The notes beneath the pieces were generated by a model. It was not told where the DNA came from. It saw only the letters and a list, made by a program, of their open reading frames with translations, and searched no databases. A program made the translations under genes and the position numbers. Shown in pieces: positions 32,969 through 43,000 of a DNA stretch of 64,000 nt. This DNA comes from Caldilineaceae bacterium. Its GTDB lineage: Bacteria > Chloroflexota > Anaerolineae > Caldilineales > Caldilineaceae. Numbering within the stretch: position 1 is the first letter of the stretch; every line of letters begins with the position of its first letter. The DNA lies in NCBI GenBank assembly GCA_020634755.1, contig JACKBC010000015.1, positions 1 through 64,000 on the forward strand. The letters run 5' to 3'.

Positions 32969-33979
32969 TCAAATCCCCTGTTCAGCAATGTAGTGCGCCA
33001 GGTCGGTGACGCGTACGCTGTAGGCCCACTCATTATCGTACCAGGTGATGACTTTGACCAGGTCGCCATAAACGGCGGTGAACTGGGCATCGACTGTGCT
33101 GCTGTACGTGTTGCCTTTGTAGTCGCTGCTTACCAGCGGTTCACGGCTAACGGCCAGAATGCCCTTCATGGGGCCGGCTGCCGCTTCATCCAAAGCGGCC
33201 AGTAGCGCTTCCGTGGTGGCTGGCTTGTTGACCTTGGCCACAAAGTCCACTACGCTAACTGTGGAGGTGGGGACGCGCATGGCCATGCCGTCGAATTTGC
33301 CCTTGAGCTCGGGCACGACCAGGGCGACCGCTTTGGCTGCACCAGTGGTGGTGGGGATAATGTTCATGGCGGCGGCGCGGGCGCGGCGCAAGTCTTTGTG
33401 CGTCACGTCCAGGATGCGCTGGTCGTTGGTGTACGAGTGCACGGTGGTCATGACGCCCTGTTCAATACCAAACGTGTCGTTGACCACTTTGGCCGCGGGG
33501 GCCAGACAGTTTGTGGTGCAGCTGGCATTGCTGATGACGTCGTGCTTAGCGGGATCGTACTTCTCCTGATTCACGCCCATGCAGATGGTAATGTCTTCGC
33601 CTTTGGCCGGCGCGCTGATAATCACCTTTTTGGCGCCTGCCGCCAGATGCAGCGCGGCCTTTTCGCGGTCGGTAAAAATGCCGGTGCTTTCCACCACAAT
33701 ATCTACACCCATTTCGCCCCACGGCAACTTGCTGGGGTCGCGCTCAGAGAGCACCTTGAGCCGATCGCCGTCGATGACAATGTCGTTCCCGTCTACTTTG
33801 ACTTCACCGGGATAAATACCATAATTGGTGTCGTATTTAAAGAGATGTGCATTGGTGGCCACATCGGTCAGATCGTTGACGGCTACCAGATTAAATTGGC
33901 GCCCGTAGTTCTGTTTGAGCGCCTTCGTAACCTGACGCCCAATACGGCCAAAGCCATTGATAGCAATTTTAATCGCCAT
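32969..33979 (-). CDS. gap: Glyceraldehyde-3-phosphate dehydrogenase, type I
   Basis: This 336-residue NAD-dependent dehydrogenase has the Rossmann start IKIAINGFGRIGRQVTKAL, adenosine-binding VAVNDLTDV, the catalytic Cys in ISNASCTTNCLAP and the active-site His in HSYTNDQRILD. It also has RARAAAMNIIPTTTGAAKAV and the C-terminal WYDNEWAYSVRVTDL. It catalyses oxidative phosphorylation of glyceraldehyde 3-phosphate. It is the first gene of the gap-pgk-tpiA cluster, with AAGGAG just upstream of ATG 33979. The promoter should lie in the roughly 260 bases between this start and the membrane-protein gene. Confidence 0.97.
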   Translation of the reverse strand: MAIKIAINGFGRIGRQVTKALKQNYGRQFNLVAVNDLTDVATNAHLFKYDTNYGIYPGEVKVDGNDIVIDGDRLKVLSERDPSKLPWGEMGVDIVVESTGIFTDREKAALHLAAGAKKVIISAPAKGEDITICMGVNQEKYDPAKHDVISNASCTTNCLAPAAKVVNDTFGIEQGVMTTVHSYTNDQRILDVTHKDLRRARAAAMNIIPTTTGAAKAVALVVPELKGKFDGMAMRVPTSTVSVVDFVAKVNKPATTEALLAALDEAAAGPMKGILAVSREPLVSSDYKGNTYSSTVDAQFTAVYGDLVKVITWYDNEWAYSVRVTDLAHYIAEQGI

Positions 33980-34241
33980 TTTTTTTCTCCTTGAAATTGA
34001 TCCTAAAAATCAGTCATTAATAATGGTTTTTGGGTTGTGCGTCATTGCATACCAGATATGCTCCATACCGGAACATTCTCCCGCGCCCCCGCTAACAATA
34101 GACGCCATTGCAATTGGGCGGAGCGCAAGCAATTCTTTTGAGACAGGGCGCGACGTATAATGCGCCTTGCGCCACTGTATACAAAACATTCTAACACAAG
34201 TGGTGATGAAAGGTGTACTTTACAGCGCTTTTGCGGAGGCT

Positions 34242-35042
34242 TTACGACGCTTCCCAACAAGATCCGTCCAGCCGCACCTGCTCGAGTTGCAATGGCGTGA
34301 CGCCCGTGGGGTCCAGCGTGATGCGATAGCGACGCCAAGGCAGATAAAAGTATGTGTATCCGCGCAGGCAGACTTCTTTGGCCACCGTGGCATCACCAGA
34401 CTGAAGCGTCGATTGGGATGCCGAAGGGGCATCACGGATATCCTCCAGCGCCAGCCGCTGCACGCCAAAGCCCGTAATGCCATAGGTGAATTCAGCCGCT
34501 CGCAACGCATTGTTGGCAATACGCAGGTCTTCGTTAGTCGGCGTAGGTTGGGGCGGGTTGAAAATGCGCGGCAGCAGCGCCCAGGGCAAAACGCAAGCCA
34601 GGAGCAAAAAGAGCGCTTTGGTGCGTAAGGGGCGCGTGGGCCATTCAATGGCAATCGCCAGCAGCCGCCAGACAACGCTGGCCCCCAGAAAAGCCAACCA
34701 GAGGATGAGTAGATTAAAGCCGAAATCCAGCGGCGCCATATAGCTAACGCCATCTGCTTCCATGGTGGCAATGGGTTGCGGATAGCCTCGCCAGCCCGGG
34801 CAGCCGGCTGGGCAGCTTACATGATTAAAGGGCACTTGAAAAATATAGTAGCTACCAATACAGAGTATCACCGCACACAGTAGAAAGGCCGTGACAACGC
34901 GAAACCAGTAGCGCGTCTGCTGGCGCCACCAAATAATCATGAGCAATACCAACAGCACGTTGGCAATTGCAAACAGACCATCTTTCCAGTTTGAGAAATG
35001 GACCCAGCCTTCGGGGAGGCTGGGCCAGAAATCTATCGGCAT
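34242..35042 (-). CDS. Polytopic membrane protein of unknown function
   Basis: This 266-residue protein has about four membrane helices (DGLFAIANVLLVLLMIIWW, WFRVVTAFLLCAVILCIG, a pair around FNLLILWLAFLGASVVWRLL, and ALFLLLACVLPWALLPRIF). An extracytoplasmic loop contains a Cys pair (SCPAGCPGW) near the second helix. The C-terminal 90 residues are soluble and end in GSCW. I do not recognise a family. The start is ATG 35042, backed by a GGAAG site, rather than an upstream non-ATG start. It is followed on the same strand by nothing before gap, and preceded by the GDPD gene about 57 bases away. Confidence 0.72.
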   Translation of the reverse strand: MPIDFWPSLPEGWVHFSNWKDGLFAIANVLLVLLMIIWWRQQTRYWFRVVTAFLLCAVILCIGSYYIFQVPFNHVSCPAGCPGWRGYPQPIATMEADGVSYMAPLDFGFNLLILWLAFLGASVVWRLLAIAIEWPTRPLRTKALFLLLACVLPWALLPRIFNPPQPTPTNEDLRIANNALRAAEFTYGITGFGVQRLALEDIRDAPSASQSTLQSGDATVAKEVCLRGYTYFYLPWRRYRITLDPTGVTPLQLEQVRLDGSCWEAS

Positions 35043-35099
35043 AGTGCTTCCATCTGCCTCTCTCCCCTTGACGCACAAGGTGCGTCAAGGGGAGAGAGG

Positions 35100-35798
35100 C
35101 TAGAAAAACGCATTCATAATTCGCAGGTAGGGTACGAGAATGTCGGGACGGTTGGTGCCAATTCCATCTATGCGCAGCCCCACCATGGCCTGCTGCTCCC
35201 ACAGTGTATCGGGATTCCAGGCGCGGATGCCTAGCCCCAGCGCGCGCGCTTGATCCACCATTTTGAGGCAGATGTTTTTATAATGCACCCCCACGCCGAA
35301 AGCGCCTATCTCGGCGGAACGCTCAAAATCCGCAAGCTGCCCTTCACCGGCAATTGTGCCAATGGTAAAGTGGTCGCCACGCTGACGCACTCGCTCCAAT
35401 CGCCCAAACACCGCCGATATAAAGATGACTTTTTCCTGGGCTTTTTGGGCCAGCACGGTATCCACCACTGCATCCACCACGCCTTCACCCTTTAATTCGC
35501 AAAAGAGTTTGGCCCGGCCGATTACCAGATCCAGCACTTCATCCAGCGTGGGGATGCGTTCGCCCTGGCCAGCGTCCAGCCGCCGCAGTTGCGCCAACCG
35601 CATGTTGCGCACCGCACCAGAGCCATTGGTGGTGCGGTCCACCGTGTCGTCGTGGATCACAACCAGGTGGTCGTCACGAGTTAAGTGCACATCACACTCG
35701 ACGGCGTCGATGCCCAGATTCAGGGCATAGCGAAAGCCTTTGAGCGTATTTTCAGGCTGCACACCGGCTGCTCCGCGGTGCCCCAGGGAAAAAATCAT
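35100..35798 (-). CDS. Glycerophosphodiester phosphodiesterase
   Basis: This 232-residue GDPD-family TIM barrel hydrolyses glycerophosphodiesters to glycerol 3-phosphate plus alcohol. The conserved residues are present: HRGAAGVQPENTLKGF (catalytic His and Glu), DAVECDVHLTRDDHLVVIHDDTVDRTT (metal-binding Glu/Asp and second His) and CELKGEG. It has no signal peptide, so it is a cytoplasmic UgpQ-like enzyme. Its ATG overlaps the stop codon of the aldolase gene (ATGA), giving translational coupling. No glycerophosphodiester transporter is near. Confidence 0.92.
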   Translation of the reverse strand: MIFSLGHRGAAGVQPENTLKGFRYALNLGIDAVECDVHLTRDDHLVVIHDDTVDRTTNGSGAVRNMRLAQLRRLDAGQGERIPTLDEVLDLVIGRAKLFCELKGEGVVDAVVDTVLAQKAQEKVIFISAVFGRLERVRQRGDHFTIGTIAGEGQLADFERSAEIGAFGVGVHYKNICLKMVDQARALGLGIRAWNPDTLWEQQAMVGLRIDGIGTNRPDILVPYLRIMNAFF

Positions 35799-36688
35799 AG
35801 GCCCGCCGCTTGCAGCGCCAGTCGAATGGCTTCTTTCTGCTCTGGTGATGTAATGGGCATGGGCGCGCGCGGGAAACTTTCGACGCGGCCCTGGAGCGCC
35901 ATGGCGGTTTTCACGTTGGCGGGCAGGTTGTTGGCGTCAATGGCATTCCAAATGCGCAGCAGCTTATTGTGCAGTGCCAGCGCCACATCATGGTCGCCGC
36001 GCTGACAAGCATCCCACAGCTGGATGCAAAGCGTGGGCGCGGCCGCGGGCAGGGCGGCAATGGCCCCGTGCGCCTTGAGCATAAACGAGGGGTAGAGCAG
36101 CGCATCCACCGCCGTAAAGACCAGACCGCGATCCCCAAGCATGAGCAGCAGATCGGCCAACAGCTTCATGTCGCCAGCGCTCTGTTTGACGCCAATCACG
36201 CCATCCACTTCGGTGATGATTTTGGTGAGCAGCGCTGGCGAACAGTAGGACCAGGGCACCACGTTATAGATCATCAGCGGGATCTGGGTGGCCTGTACAA
36301 TGGTAGCAAAGTGACGCTGCATAGTCTCATCGCTGGGGCGAAAGAGATAATGTACGGGCGTCACTTGCAGGGCAGTCACCGGCAGGTCAGAAAGCGCCTG
36401 GACGCGCTCAACGGCCTGCCGTGTGCTGTCCACAATCAGCCCGGCAATGACCGGTACGCGACCGGCGGCGGCGTCGGTCGCCGCACCCACCAGCCGTCGC
36501 AGCTCGTCGGTGGTCAACGTGTGGCCTTCACCGGTGCTGCCGCCCACCACCACGCCGTGTACGCCCGCCTGTTCGATCATGTAGCGCACTTCCTGCTCCA
36601 CAGCCGCTTCGTTCAACTCTTCATCCGCCGTAAAAGGAGTGACCAAGGGCGGGATGATCCCTCTAAGCGATAATGCATCTGTAGTCAT
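35795..36688 (-). CDS. DapA/NanA-family (dihydrodipicolinate synthase-like) aldolase
   Basis: This 297-residue class I aldolase of the DHDPS/N-acetylneuraminate lyase family begins with GIIPPLVTPF. The pyruvate-binding VVGGSTGEGHTL, the Tyr in PLMIYNVVPWSYC and the Schiff-base Lys in VIGVKQSAGD are all present. The GSTGE motif is more like sugar-acid lyases than classical DapA (GTTGE), so the real substrate may be a keto-acid sugar or hydroxyproline product. The start is ATG 36688 with an excellent GGAGGA site; an upstream start at 36730 lacks one. It is coupled to the GDPD gene by a 4-base overlap. Confidence 0.87.
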   Translation of the reverse strand: MTTDALSLRGIIPPLVTPFTADEELNEAAVEQEVRYMIEQAGVHGVVVGGSTGEGHTLTTDELRRLVGAATDAAAGRVPVIAGLIVDSTRQAVERVQALSDLPVTALQVTPVHYLFRPSDETMQRHFATIVQATQIPLMIYNVVPWSYCSPALLTKIITEVDGVIGVKQSAGDMKLLADLLLMLGDRGLVFTAVDALLYPSFMLKAHGAIAALPAAAPTLCIQLWDACQRGDHDVALALHNKLLRIWNAIDANNLPANVKTAMALQGRVESFPRAPMPITSPEQKEAIRLALQAAGL

Positions 36689-36812
36689 AGTTCCTCCATT
36701 GGGTGTTGATAAAGCGATTTGTATCGTCAATGAATTCAGCTTGCTCGATTGCCGACAGCTTTATTGCTGAGCCACACAGCAATAAGCAATACAGCAATAA
36801 GCAATACCCTCC

Positions 36813-38111
36813 CTAAATCATACCACGCGCCATCTTGATCAGCCGATCCAGAATTGCTTCTCCGTCGGCGCGCAAACCGTTGTGTTCATACGCATTGGTG
36901 ATCCAGAGTTTGAGGCCGGCAATGTTTTGAGCGGTCTCTTCAGAAAAGGTGCGCTCCACGTACATGTCGTCATAATAGACGGCGGCCGCGCAGGGCACGC
37001 GGTTGGCGCGCAGCGTCGCCACATCATATAGGCGCGGCCATCGTTCTTCTGCCGCTAGAATTTCAGCCGTCGCTTGCAATGGACGCAATTCGCGATATTC
37101 TGCAAACATCCACGGGTAGATCATTTCGCCGGTAAAATAGATGGGGCCTTGGGCTGTCCAATCAAATTGTGGGTATTCACTGCGCACGCGCGCCGCCGCC
37201 CAATGGGATGCGCTTTGTTGACAATAGATAGCCTCGTGCAGAATAGCAAAGATGGGATTGGTATCAAAGTCTTGCGCACTTTCCACACCGTGTAGAAAAG
37301 AATAGCTGAGCTGGCGACCGTCCCGCCCATTGATGAAGGCTTCTTCTACTAAATAGTGTATCTGTTCAAACCCATCGCTGGCGCCAAAGGCCAGCCCCAA
37401 TTGCTGAAACCGGCGCGGCGTTAACTGATCGCCATTGGGCAGCCGCACGTCGGAATTGACCAACTGGTCCACAATTTGACGCACGCGCTCCACATCTTCG
37501 GGGTAGCGCGCGTAATAACGTTGGTTCTTGGCCATAACTCGTTGATAGGTGGCTCGATACACTTCGTCGGCGGTGCGCTCTAACGGCGGCAATCCGCCGG
37601 TGATGAAGGCGGCGGCCAGTCCGTCCGCGGCGGCCGAGAGATAGTGCGTAATGCAAAAGCCGCCATAGCTTTGACCCAGCACGCTCCAGCGTTCATCTGC
37701 GCCCACAAGCTGACAACGAATGGCTTCGGCGTCCTGCACAATTGAATCGGCGCGAAAATGCATCAAGTAATCGGCCTGTTCCGACGCGGTGGCAAAGCGC
37801 GCCAGCGTCTGCCAATTGACTGGGGAGCTGAGCCCCGTGCCGCGCTGATCCAGCAGCAGCACGCGGTACTCTTGTAGGGCGCGCTTGAGCCAACCGCCCT
37901 TATCCATGGGCCGCGGCGCGCCAAAGCCGGGTCCGCCTTGCAAAAAGAGCAGCCAGGGTCGCGCCGCGCCTTCATGTTCCGCTGCTACAACTTCGCGCGC
38001 AAAGACGCTAATCTTTTCGCCGTCTGCGCGGGCGTAATCGAGCGGTAGGGTAAATTCATGATTGGTCATCACCATGCCGGAATGGCGATGTACGCTTAAT
38101 TGAGTGTGCAT
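36813..38111 (-). CDS. Proline iminopeptidase-like alpha/beta hydrolase (S33 family)
   Basis: This 432-residue serine peptidase-like protein has the oxyanion-region motif FLQGGPGFGAPRP and RVLLLDQRGTGLS. The nucleophile elbow is GQSYGGF (Ser148), and a C-terminal His lies in NAYEHNGLR. These match the prolyl aminopeptidase group of S33, which removes N-terminal residues (often Pro) from peptides. No signal peptide is seen. It stands alone, preceded by AAGGATAAC at the ATG and by a repeat-rich gap of about 800 bases. Substrate specificity cannot be told from sequence. Confidence 0.88.
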   Translation of the reverse strand: MHTQLSVHRHSGMVMTNHEFTLPLDYARADGEKISVFAREVVAAEHEGAARPWLLFLQGGPGFGAPRPMDKGGWLKRALQEYRVLLLDQRGTGLSSPVNWQTLARFATASEQADYLMHFRADSIVQDAEAIRCQLVGADERWSVLGQSYGGFCITHYLSAAADGLAAAFITGGLPPLERTADEVYRATYQRVMAKNQRYYARYPEDVERVRQIVDQLVNSDVRLPNGDQLTPRRFQQLGLAFGASDGFEQIHYLVEEAFINGRDGRQLSYSFLHGVESAQDFDTNPIFAILHEAIYCQQSASHWAAARVRSEYPQFDWTAQGPIYFTGEMIYPWMFAEYRELRPLQATAEILAAEERWPRLYDVATLRANRVPCAAAVYYDDMYVERTFSEETAQNIAGLKLWITNAYEHNGLRADGEAILDRLIKMARGMI

Positions 38112-38167
38112 GTTATCCTTTTCTATTGCCCTCTCCTACGTACAAGCAAATGTATTTTATAGTCACA

Positions 38168-38280
38168 CAATGTCATTAAGGTAAGGCCGCTTCAAGTGCG
38201 ACGCACGGTATGCCACGCGAATGCTTGGACCAAAATGGCGGACACCGTGCGTCGCACTTTTCGCTCACTTTATGACATTG
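38168..38280. mobile_element. 114-bp CAATGTCATT-family MITE-like element, copy 1
   Basis: The ends CAATGTCATT and ATGACATTG are inverted. Inside, AAGTGCGACGCACGGT pairs with ACACCGTGCGTCGCACTT. The second copy is at 39690-39803. No target duplication is visible at this copy. Confidence 0.8.
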
Positions 38281-38347
38281 GGTAATCATTCATCACAACT
38301 TTGTTGTCTGTGCTTAGTGGTCTACCTGCACGACATAAATCATTTAT

Positions 38348-38422
38348 GTTACGCAAGCCCGGCGGAAAGTCGGTTCGCCGACGTTCCTGTTTTTTCTAGC
38401 AGACTGGCTGTCGCTGCGTAAC
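38348..38422. mobile_element. Short GTTACGCAAGC inverted-repeat element, copy 1
   Basis: It starts GTTACGCAAGCCCGGCG and ends GCTGTCGCTGCGTAAC, 75 bp. A near copy lies at 52756-52831; the interior GACGTTCCT is shared. Confidence 0.75.
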
Positions 38423-38658
38423 GTGAGTAAATCATATTGGGCCTTTGGGATTTCAGGTGGCTGACAGCAGATGTCCCCGGCACTTTCGACGAGATGACTC
38501 GGTAGACGAAATGAAGCACCGGCGACGTCAACCACCTGCGATCCTGTTTAACCTCATTTTGTTTTCAAAGTAACCGCTGGTTAGTTTGGCAAAGGTGGAT
38601 GGGCTGTGGCATAATTCTTAGGTTACCAATATGGTAAATTAATTTATACAAATGTTAG

Positions 38659-38770
38659 GACTTACGCAAGCCTTGAATGACATTAGTTAACGAACATTCC
38701 TTGTTTTGATTCACATTGTATCGATTGCAAGCGGGTTCAATCTTGGCAATCCACCAGCGCGGCGTAAGTC
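38659..38770. mobile_element. GACTTACGCA-family element, long copy
   Basis: It begins GACTTACGCAAGCCT and ends GGCAATCCACCAGCGC followed by GGCGTAAGTC. Ends match the copies at 44016-44095 and 52339-52418, but the interior is about 30 bases longer. Confidence 0.7.
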
Positions 38771-38910
38771 GTAATGTATTAAAAACAAATGGTTTAGACT
38801 GTGATATTTGTGATTGCATAGTTAAACATTTTTATGCTGCCAGACACTTCGTATGAATATGGCAGAGCAAAGTATATCAAAAATATATTTATTTTAGAGG
38901 GCGGTGAATT

Positions 38911-39276
38911 ATGTCAAATGCACTTATGGCTTCGCTTTTGCCCGAAGCCAATGCAAATATGCCGGATTTTGATCCGGGCGACACCGTACGCGTGCATCAG
39001 CGCATTACGGAAGGTCGCAATGAGCGTATTCAGATTTTTCAGGGCGTTGTGATTGCCAAACATGGCGGTAAAGGCGCTGGTGCTACATATACTGTGCGTC
39101 GCGTCGCCTCAGGTGGCATCGGTGTGGAACGCACGTTTCCCATTTATAGCAAAAGCGTAGAAAAAGTAGAGGTGTTGCGGAAGGCGCGAGTCCGACGCGC
39201 GCGCTTGTACTATCTGCGTGAACGCCAGGGCAAATCGGCGCGCCTGCGCGAAAAGATTATGGTTCGTGGCGACTAA
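38911..39276 (+). CDS. rplS: 50S ribosomal protein L19
   Basis: This 121-residue ribosomal protein has the hallmark FDPGDTVRVHQRITEGRNERIQIFQGVVI, the VRRVASGGIGVERTFPIYSKSVEKVEV core, and the RRARLYYLRERQGKSARLREK C-terminus. L19 sits at the 30S-50S interface. GAGGGCGGTG upstream of ATG 38911 serves as the ribosome site. Unlike the common rpsP-rimM-trmD-rplS order, it is on its own here, between repeat-filled gaps. An inverted-repeat hairpin follows 28 bases after the stop. Confidence 0.97.
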   Translation: MSNALMASLLPEANANMPDFDPGDTVRVHQRITEGRNERIQIFQGVVIAKHGGKGAGATYTVRRVASGGIGVERTFPIYSKSVEKVEVLRKARVRRARLYYLRERQGKSARLREKIMVRGD

Positions 39277-39303
39277 GCCCCTCTCTATTTGAACGATTAT
39301 ACT

Positions 39304-39384
39304 CAGCAGACTTATGCAGCGGCGTGAGCTTTCTCTAGTGTGAGCCAGATAGCGTTAGAGAAAGCCCCCCACTGCGGTCTGCTG
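39304..39384 (+). terminator. Long hairpin downstream of rplS
   Basis: The outer arms CAGCAGAC/GTCTGCTG and the inner arms GCTTTCTCTA/TAGAGAAAGC (39328-39337 with 39356-39365) are perfect. ATTTTATTT follows. A terminator is likely; an inverted-repeat element is the alternative. Confidence 0.55.
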
Positions 39385-39488
39385 ATTTTATTTGTTCTAT
39401 CCCCACAGCAGCCGCGGCACTGGTTGATGGAAGTTAATCAATTAAATCGGTAAACAACGGCACTGGTTGAAACCAGCGCCTGGCAGCC

Positions 39489-39533
39489 AAAGTACGCTAA
39501 AGCGCACTTTTTTATAGCCTGCTTGAGCAGGCT
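39489..39533. terminator. Two adjacent terminator-like hairpins
   Basis: AAAGTACGCT pairs with AGCGCACTTT (one mismatch) followed by a T-run (39489-39513). Then AGCCTGCT pairs perfectly with AGCAGGCT (39516-39533). Confidence 0.5.
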
Positions 39534-39689
39534 TCCGCTAGCAGACGCAGGCTTCAGTGATGCTCTGGAATGGTTCTTTCATCCAACATCTGGCTGTCAC
39601 GGGCGCAGTATCCCCATATTTTTCTTCCTCTTGTGTTTTATAATACCAACTGCTTTTACAGAGCCAAATGGTATAACTATGTGGCTGGT

Positions 39690-39803
39690 CAATGTCATTC
39701 CGTTAAGCCCGCTTCAAGTGCGTCGCACGGTGTGCCACGCGAATGGTCGGGCCAAAAATGGCGGACACCGTGCGACGCACTTTTCGCTAACTGAATGACA
39801 TTG
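39690..39803. mobile_element. 114-bp CAATGTCATT-family MITE-like element, copy 2, with 10-bp target duplication
   Basis: The ends CAATGTCATT and AATGACATTG are perfect 10-bp inverted repeats. Inside, GTGCGTCGCACGGTGT pairs with ACACCGTGCGACGCAC. Both outer flanks read TGTGGCTGGT (39680-39689 and 39804-39813), a perfect 10-bp direct duplication. Confidence 0.9.
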
Positions 39804-40056
39804 TGTGGCTGGTAACAGCTGCCTCTGTAATAATCCTTTCCCTTCAAGCTGCCATATCTGCATTTGGGGCTAGTTCAGAGCTGGGCGTAATGCATCGTTC
39901 TGCCTAAAGAATGATAGTACCTTTGGCCTATTTACGCTCTATACTTTTGCCGATATGATAGGGTCTCCTCGCTTAAGGAACCGTAAATTTAAGCGTATAT
40001 TATTTGTGAGTCCGCACGATGGAGAAGCTCACACATATCTACAGGAGAAACATCAT

Positions 40057-43000
40057 ATGAAGCAACGTACCCCTCCCCCTTCCATACAAGTGGCTGCAAA
40101 CCATCTATGTCGCGATAGCGGCAGCATGGGCATACGTGTTGGCCTGCATCCAGGGCTGCGGCTATCCGTTGTGCTGCTCGCGGCGAGCCTTTTTATGTGG
40201 TTGAGCACAGGCGTTTCATACGCTCAGGATATTAGCGTTTCCGTATCGCCCAATCCCGCTGAAGTATCAGAGCCGGTGGTGGCGACCATTACGTTCACCA
40301 ACACGGGCGCGCCCCTGGCTTCCGTGCCGCTGACGATGACATATGACACGCTCTATGTCAGTTACAATAGCGTGGCCGGCTCAAATCCTCCTTCATACGG
40401 CCTCACTGATGGTGGTGTCATTACCTGGACCGATGCCTCATCCGGTGCAGGGCTGGGCACAGGCTCATCATTGCAGGTGGTTGTTAACCTCACGGCCAAG
40501 GATGCGATTCCCAGCACAAATATTATGGTTAGCGGCCCCAATGCTACAAGCGGCCAGGGCGCGCTCACCATCAACGAGCCTCCGGGAAAGTATCAGATCT
40601 CTGGCTACATCTGGCATGACATTAACAATAGCGGAACCGATTCTCGCGATACGAGCAACCCCAATGAACCGCTGATTCCGGGCGTGGTGGTTGAGCTATA
40701 TCGCGATAATGATGCCGGCGGTTCGCCATTTGTGTGGGATGCCACCGATGCCTTGATCACTACCACGGTTGCCGCTGACGGCACGTACACCTTTACCAAT
40801 GTGGTCGGCGACGGCATAACCGATTTTATTGTGCGGCTGGCGCCCAGCAACTTTAACCCCGGCGGTCCACTAGATGGGTTTATCATTTCAGATTCACTCA
40901 CAGACCCGGCCACCAATAGCCAGCCTGTTACCAATTTGAATACAAACGTAACCGGCGTTAACTTTGGTCTTTACTGTCGCTTTGACCTGGCGCTGGTAAA
41001 GCAGCTGGCCAGCGGACAGTCAAACACCATTGCCCCGGGTGATGACATCACCTTTACGCTAACCATTACCAACCAGGGCATTGTGCCGGCTGAGAATATG
41101 GTTCTGGTAGATTACCTGCCCACTGGCTTCACGTTGAGTGTAGCTGAAACCGACTGGACTAACGGGTCAGCGGGTATGGCAACGACCACGTTGGCGGGGC
41201 CGTTGGCTGGCGGCGAATCGACAACAGTCGACATCATCTTGACCGCGGGCGCAGCCGTTGCTGGTGGTATGTATACAAATACGGCAGAAATTGCCGCGGC
41301 AGATTCTGTGCCAAAGGATCTGGATGGCAACAGCTTCCCCGATGCCGATTCAACGCCGGATATGACCAACGGGAACGGCACCAATGGCAATGGCGGTGAG
41401 GACGCTGACCTAGAAAACGATCAGGTGAATGAAGATGGCAAGGTTGCCGGGCAAGATGAAGATGATCATGACCCCGAACCATTTACAGTCGCCATCTATG
41501 ACTTGGCATTGATCAAAGAATTAGCCGATGGCCAGGCCGCGCTGGTGCAACCGAGTGATGTGGTTTCATTTACCATTACTGTGAAAAATCAGGGCACGGT
41601 TTCCGCCGGCAACTTTACGGTTACGGATCAGATTCCGTCGGGGATGAGCTATGCTGGTTTCCAGACCGGACCAGTTGCTGCGGGCAGCAGCTGTACAGGG
41701 GCGGCTGCTAATCCGATCTTCACCTGTTCGATTGCGGACCTGGCGCCGGGCGGCGTAATTACCGTTACCCTAGCGGTGCGCATTGATGACGCCACGCAGA
41801 GCCCCTTCCGCAACTGGGCTGAAATCAGCGCCGACAGCGGTGATGATATTGACTCTACGCCTGACACAAACACCGGTATTGACAATGGTGTGGGTTTTGG
41901 CACCGGCCCCAATGACCCGGTGGTCAACCACAATGACATCGACCACACAGCACCGAACAATAACCCACTTGTGGATGAGGATGATAACGACTACGAAGAC
42001 GTCTCCACTAGTGCTGTCTACGATTTGGCGCTGGTGAAGGCGTTAGCCCCTGGCCAAAGCCCCTTTGTCAATCAGGGCGATACGGTCAACTATCTGATTA
42101 CCGTACAGAATCAGGGCAATCTGCCCTCAGGCGCTTTTACAGTGGCTGATTATATTCCAGCGGGCATGAGCTACGCGGGGATGAGCTCCTCGCCCTTTAC
42201 GGTGTTGCCCGGCGGCGGCATTGGCGCCCCCAACGTTTCCGGCTCTATGTTCTCCATTGTGATTACGGACATGGTGCCAGCAGAAACCATGTACATTACG
42301 TTGACATTGCGCGTTGACGACGCCAGCCAAGGGCCATTCCGCAACGTAACGGAAATCACAAGCGACAGTGGCAATGATGTCGATTCCACGCCCGATGGGG
42401 ATCCACTGAACGATCCGGTCATCGACCATAATGATATTACCCACAGTGGACCGACGTATGATGAGCCAACTGAAGATGAAGACGACCACGATATTGAGAT
42501 GCTCTATGTGCCCAGCCTGGCCATCACCAAGGTGCGCAACGGCGTCAACCCATTTGGTCTGGGCGACTCCATTAGCTTTACCATCCGCATCACCAATACG
42601 GGCAGCGTGACCATTACCGTGCTGCCGCTGGAAGATACATATAACAATGCCTTCTTTGCCTACGATGGCGGCAACCCGCCCACGCCGGCGCCCGATTCCG
42701 CCACGCCGGGCGTGTTGAACTGGAATGACCTGCTGGCTGGAAATGCGGCCTATCCTAATGGGTTAGGCATAGGGCAAAGCATGGCTTTGGATGTCTATTT
42801 TGTGGCGCGGGCAGATACGGGGTTATTGCCGGCTACCGCTCCCTGTGTGGCGTCCGGCGAAGCGCCCAATGTGGTGCATGTGATGAACGCCATGGCCGAT
42901 CTCGATGGGCCTGGCGGCATGGCTCCCGTCATGGTGATTGAAGATGCCGACGACCACGATTGCGACAGCGCGCAGATATTCAACCCCACGGCCGTGACGC

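Larger units (their letters stand above)
38112..38910. other. Repeat-rich divergent intergenic region upstream of rplS
   Basis: This roughly 800-base gap contains three inverted-repeat elements (38168-38280, 38348-38422, 38659-38770). Close to rplS there is a small hairpin CTGCCA/TGGCAG (38837-38865). No convincing gene is seen. Confidence 0.65.
39277..40056. other. Intergenic region after rplS with hairpins and a MITE-like element
   Basis: This roughly 780-base gap holds a long hairpin (39304-39384), terminator-like hairpins (39489-39533) and the 114-bp element with target duplication (39690-39803). The end of the gap contains the leader and the AGGAG site of the next gene. No gene is seen. 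Confidence 0.65.

Noticed and set aside
38837..38865. L19 leader regulatory hairpin
   Set aside because: Only a 6-bp stem with a large loop; too weak to claim.
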